Source of the DNA: Serendipita indica DSM 11827
Taxonomy: Eukaryota; Basidiomycota; Agaricomycetes; Sebacinales; Serendipitaceae
Reading direction: 5' to 3'
Assembly (NCBI GenBank): GCA_910890315.1
Contig: CAJVGD010000005.1
Coordinates: 1,240,001 to 1,304,000, forward strand
Length of the DNA: 64,000 nucleotides
A program made the translations under genes and the position numbers. The notes below the pieces were generated by a model, which ran no database searches, had not been told where the DNA came from, and saw nothing but the letters and a program-made list of their open reading frames with translations. Positions 61,029 through 64,000 of the stretch are shown here, in pieces (position 1 is the first letter of the stretch; every line of letters starts with the position of its first letter).

Positions 61029-61451
61029 ATGACACAAGGAGCAAGCAAGAAAGACGACCCAGGGGCACCTCCTTCGTATGCTGCAGTTGTTGCACAAGGA
61101 ACTTCTCAACAAGGCAAGTCGCAGTGTCCGAGTGCTCGGTTCTGTGCCCATGTGGGGCGTCCCAGGCGTCACAAACGTCACTGACGGCCACACACAGTTT
61201 CCGGATCATCAAGAACGCAAATACATGCACCTCAGCGTTATCATCCAGAAATTGGTGGTGATTCGTCACGGGCGCAGCTGCCGTTTCTAGACCCGAGGTC
61301 CCAAGCCGCCCAGGAGGCTGCCCGAAGCAGGGCACTCTTGCGCTTCTTTGAAGCGTTCCTGTGGGCGGTCGTCATTTATGCTATTGCGGCTGCAATTGTA
61401 GGGAGCTCAGTGTGGCCGACAGCGCACCGGAGACACTGGCTAAAGGAGTGA
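61029..61451 (+). CDS. Small single-pass membrane protein, unrecognised
   Basis: ATG 61029 gives MTQGASKKDDPGAPPSYAAV, with a PPSY motif that can bind WW domains of Nedd4/Rsp5 ligases. A proposed intron with a GC donor (CAAG then gcaagt) keeps the frame into SGSSRTQIHAPQRYHPEIGG and LPFLDPRSQAAQEAARSRAL. One membrane helix follows (FLWAVVIYAIAAAIVGSSVW), then PTAHRRHWLKE and the stop at 61449-61451. About 110 residues. Family unknown to me. The PPxY plus tail-proximal helix recalls small Rsp5 adaptor proteins, which is inference. Confidence 0.6.
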
Positions 61452-62191
61452 GGATCACTTTTGTGAGATCTTTTGACTTGATTCAGGCTTCTGATCACTC
61501 ACTAGTTTGCGTTCTAGAGTTTGTGTAGCACTATTCATATATGCCCACTGGGGCTATTTTCCTGGAGTAAATGCGTCCCTATCTGATGGGATAGGACAAA
61601 TACATGTTCTGTGACTGCGACTGTCACCCTCGTCGGACTCGTGCAGCCTCGAAGACGCAGGCAGGTCTCGCACTGATTCTGGCCAATTAACTAGTCTACC
61701 ACACCGCAGATGATGAAGAATGAGCCCATAGAATGACCTTGAAACGTCGCTTTGCGCTGTCTGAGCTTACTCGCCAACGGCCGCGAGGCCAATCTGTTGT
61801 CCACGCGAACTTGTCGTCAATCCACCATCCTCGTTTTCTGAAAAATATCCAACTAGGCGCGAGACGAGACGCGAGACAGCGCAAGGGGATATCTCGACTG
61901 CCTCTTTGCTGCCTCGAGAGGTCGTAAGTCGTCTCTCGCCGGCCGCTCGCGTCTAGCAAGCGTCTGTACAGCTTGATAGCGCGCGTTCTGAGCGTCCTCG
62001 GTGGCCCTGCTCGACAAATTTCAGATTCTGTGAGCGATTTTGTACACATAATGGCCCACGACGCTCATTATCTGCGCCTTGGGGGCCTTGTAGCACGTCT
62101 GGTGGCGACAAGTGCATGCTCTCTGGCTCTGTAGACCACCGCCGACGCTGAAAAATCAGCCAAACAAGCTTGAATCTACTAATCCAACGCG
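61452..62191. other. 5' region of the Scw1/Whi3-like gene
   Basis: No domain-bearing frame. The following gene is open from just after an in-frame TAA at 62180 but has no ATG until 62309, so an upstream initiator exon and 5'UTR intron probably lie in this 740-bp stretch. Confidence 0.45.
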
Positions 62192-64000
62192 TTGCCCACC
62201 CTGGCGTCAGCAGTGCAGCCCCCGTCGTTGACGTCGCCCAGCCCTGCGCTCGGGAGCGACGAACATCTTATCAATCGCTCGTTGCTGGACTCTTTGGATG
62301 CCCACGACATGATTGATTTCTCAGTGGGCTTCCCTCCTCCGGCCCCGTCCACCAAACAGACACACACCGTAGGACCTCCTGCGGAGAGTCTCCAACCGCC
62401 TGGAGCTAGCCCACAAAAGGGGGAGAGCCTGGTGCGAGACGAGAAGAGTGACTCGAACTCTTTTCCATACACATACCGCCCTCAAGGAGCGTTTGCCGAC
62501 CTGCAACCGCCTGCCCAACCAAACCCACTTAGGCATCGCCCGAGCGCGTCCAACGATGCTCTCCGTGCCTTTGGTGCAGTCCCAAATCTCATGAACGATC
62601 CGCCCGCCAAGCAGTCATTTCCTCAGGAATTATACAGCTCGTCCACCTCGAATTTATCGGATCCATCCGCCTTTGGCCGCGGCTTCAATGGAGTGGACTA
62701 TGAATTGGCATCATCCCATTCTACCTCCACCACGAATACACTCAACGGGTCAAGCACACCCGGACCACATTCGATACTTCCTCGATCCAACCCTTTCAAT
62801 ATGTCAGCGGCTGCATCCGCCGGATTCTCTTCGACGACCGTACCCCTCTACTCCAATCAAGTACAGCTATCTATTGCACCCGGTGCTCTCCAGACATCCA
62901 GCCTGAGTCAACAGACTCTGCCCTCTGCCACTCAACCGCCGCCGATCCCACCCATCCACAATGTATCGTTATCTCATTCATCTGTACAACAATTCTTGCC
63001 TGGTGCTCCATCGACAGCACAATTGATGCAAGCACTGCAGAGCATGCCCCCCCAACAAAAGAACGCAGTGGTAGGACGTCTACAGGAGCTTGCCCAATCA
63101 GTACCTGTCCCAATACCGCCTGCTAGTGCTGCTCAGCAGCCCATACCCGGAGGTCAAGCACAAGAAGAGATCTCAACCATTTTCGTCGTGGGCTTTCCCG
63201 ATGACATGACTGTGAGTCCACCTCGTATGTTTTTTTTTAAATCTTGGTCCTCATTCGAGTTTGTAGGAACGAGAGTTTCAGAATATGTTCACATTTTGTC
63301 CCGGATACGAGGCGGCTACTCTCAAAGTCCCTACAAAGGAGCAACAAGGTCAGATGGCACCAAATGCAGCCGTTGCTGCCGCTGCAAGCGCATTAGCTGG
63401 AGCAAGTGATCCGTATAATTTGGTGACGGTCAACTCAGGTGGCGTTGTCGTCGACCAAGGAACAATACGACCGCTACCACATCATCGACATGGGCGACTG
63501 GTCTAGAAGATCCGTATACCCGTCAAGTACTCGCTGCCGCTGCAGCGTCCACCACGAGCGCATCCGACCTCGCTCAGCAATTGGCTTTGGCTCAGCAAGG
63601 CCAACCACGAAAGCAAATCATTGGCTTTGCCAAATTCAGATCGCGAGAGGAGGCATTGCAAGCGCGGGACGTTTTGCATGGGAGAAGAGTGGATATCGAA
63701 AAGGGTGCATTGCTCAAGGCAGAAATGGCGAAAAAGAACCTGCACACCAAGCGAGGGGTTGGGCCATTGCAGGTTCAACTTCCCTTGGGCATTGGCGTAA
63801 ATGGTCCTGCAGGAGCTAGTGGCGCGTTTGGCGTCTTTTCAGAATCTGCTGCCCCTGGAACCAACGGAGGAAAGCACCTTGGCCCTATAGTGGGACCACC
63901 TGGAAGTCTGGGACCCGTTCAAAGTCTGAATGAGTCCGATCGACTTTCACTGGGCCCAATAGTTCCCCCTCTCAGCAACGCGCCATCTCCTAACGATCTT
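62192..64000 (+). CDS. RRM protein of the Scw1/Whi3 family, 3' end outside window
   Basis: RNA-binding regulator of septation, cell-wall integrity or cell-cycle entry in other fungi. The first part is a long Ser/Pro/Gln-rich region with a short conserved-looking patch LLDSLDAHDMIDFSVGF. After LMQALQSMPPQQKNAVVGRL the RRM begins: TIFVVGFPDDMT, a GT-AG intron, then EREFQNMFTFCPGYEAATLK. The RNP-1 strand is IIGFAKFRSREEALQARDVL, with HGRRVDIEKG. The RRM carries the long Ala/Gln-rich insertion typical of this family, interrupted by another intron. The gene continues past 64000. First in-frame ATG is 62309; coding probably starts in an earlier exon spliced to the region 62183-62215. Confidence 0.85.

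Overview
This window reads as nuclear DNA of a filamentous basidiomycete, most likely an agaricomycete; a Rhizoctonia/Ceratobasidium-like fungus is my best guess, inferred and not proven. The reasons are very compact gene spacing, many short introns (mostly about 40-65 nt), fungal housekeeping genes (Ste14, Ubc8, Cbk1/Orb6, Cdc14 of the septation network, Pcf11, Scw1/Whi3), a DUF6533 seven-helix protein of the basidiomycete type, and the 3' end of an NLR-like gene with a tetratricopeptide array. I recognised no transposon, virus-derived element, rRNA, tRNA or CRISPR array.

Layout. 1-1.6 kb: tail of a TPR (kinesin-light-chain-like) protein with ten near-identical 126-bp repeats. 2.2-3.5 kb: DUF6533 membrane protein. 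4.1-8.5 kb: divergent CPD photolyase and glucose-6-phosphate dehydrogenase. 9-16.1 kb, all on the minus strand: Ubc8/UBE2H E2, THOC5-like, SLC10A7/Rch1 transporter, NDR kinase, JMJD7-like oxygenase. 16.2-28.2 kb: unknown nuclear protein, mitochondrial EF-G2, isoprenylcysteine methyltransferase, ribosomal protein L9, Pcf11, dihydroorotase, F-box protein. 28.2-30.2 kb: no recognisable gene. 30.2-44.7 kb: two members of one seven-helix family in opposite orientation, enclosing a patatin-type lipase, a Tls1/C9orf78 splicing protein, an INO80F/TFPT-like protein, Sec12 and a phosducin-like protein. 45.9-51.6 kb: small hydrophilic protein, flavocytochrome b2, Rds1-like secreted protein, NDUFA4-like subunit. 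52-64 kb: EAF, NCBP3, an unknown disordered protein, Sec22, Cdc14 (SIN), a small membrane protein, and the 5' part of a Scw1/Whi3 RRM protein cut by the window end.

The genes are mainly housekeeping and do not form one pathway. Recurring themes are mRNA transcription and processing (THOC5, Pcf11, EAF, NCBP3, Tls1), ER-Golgi traffic (Sec12, Sec22), and morphogenesis/septation (NDR kinase, Cdc14, Scw1). Several pairs share very short divergent promoters (70-205 bp).

The observations most worth checking are: one-base reading-frame breaks in otherwise intact genes (L9, Cdc14, F-box), a GA in place of GT at a G6PD splice donor, several GC-AG introns, a 513-bp intron in the phosducin-like gene, and the duplicated seven-helix family. 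Gene limits are from my own splicing by eye; exon borders should be taken as proposals.
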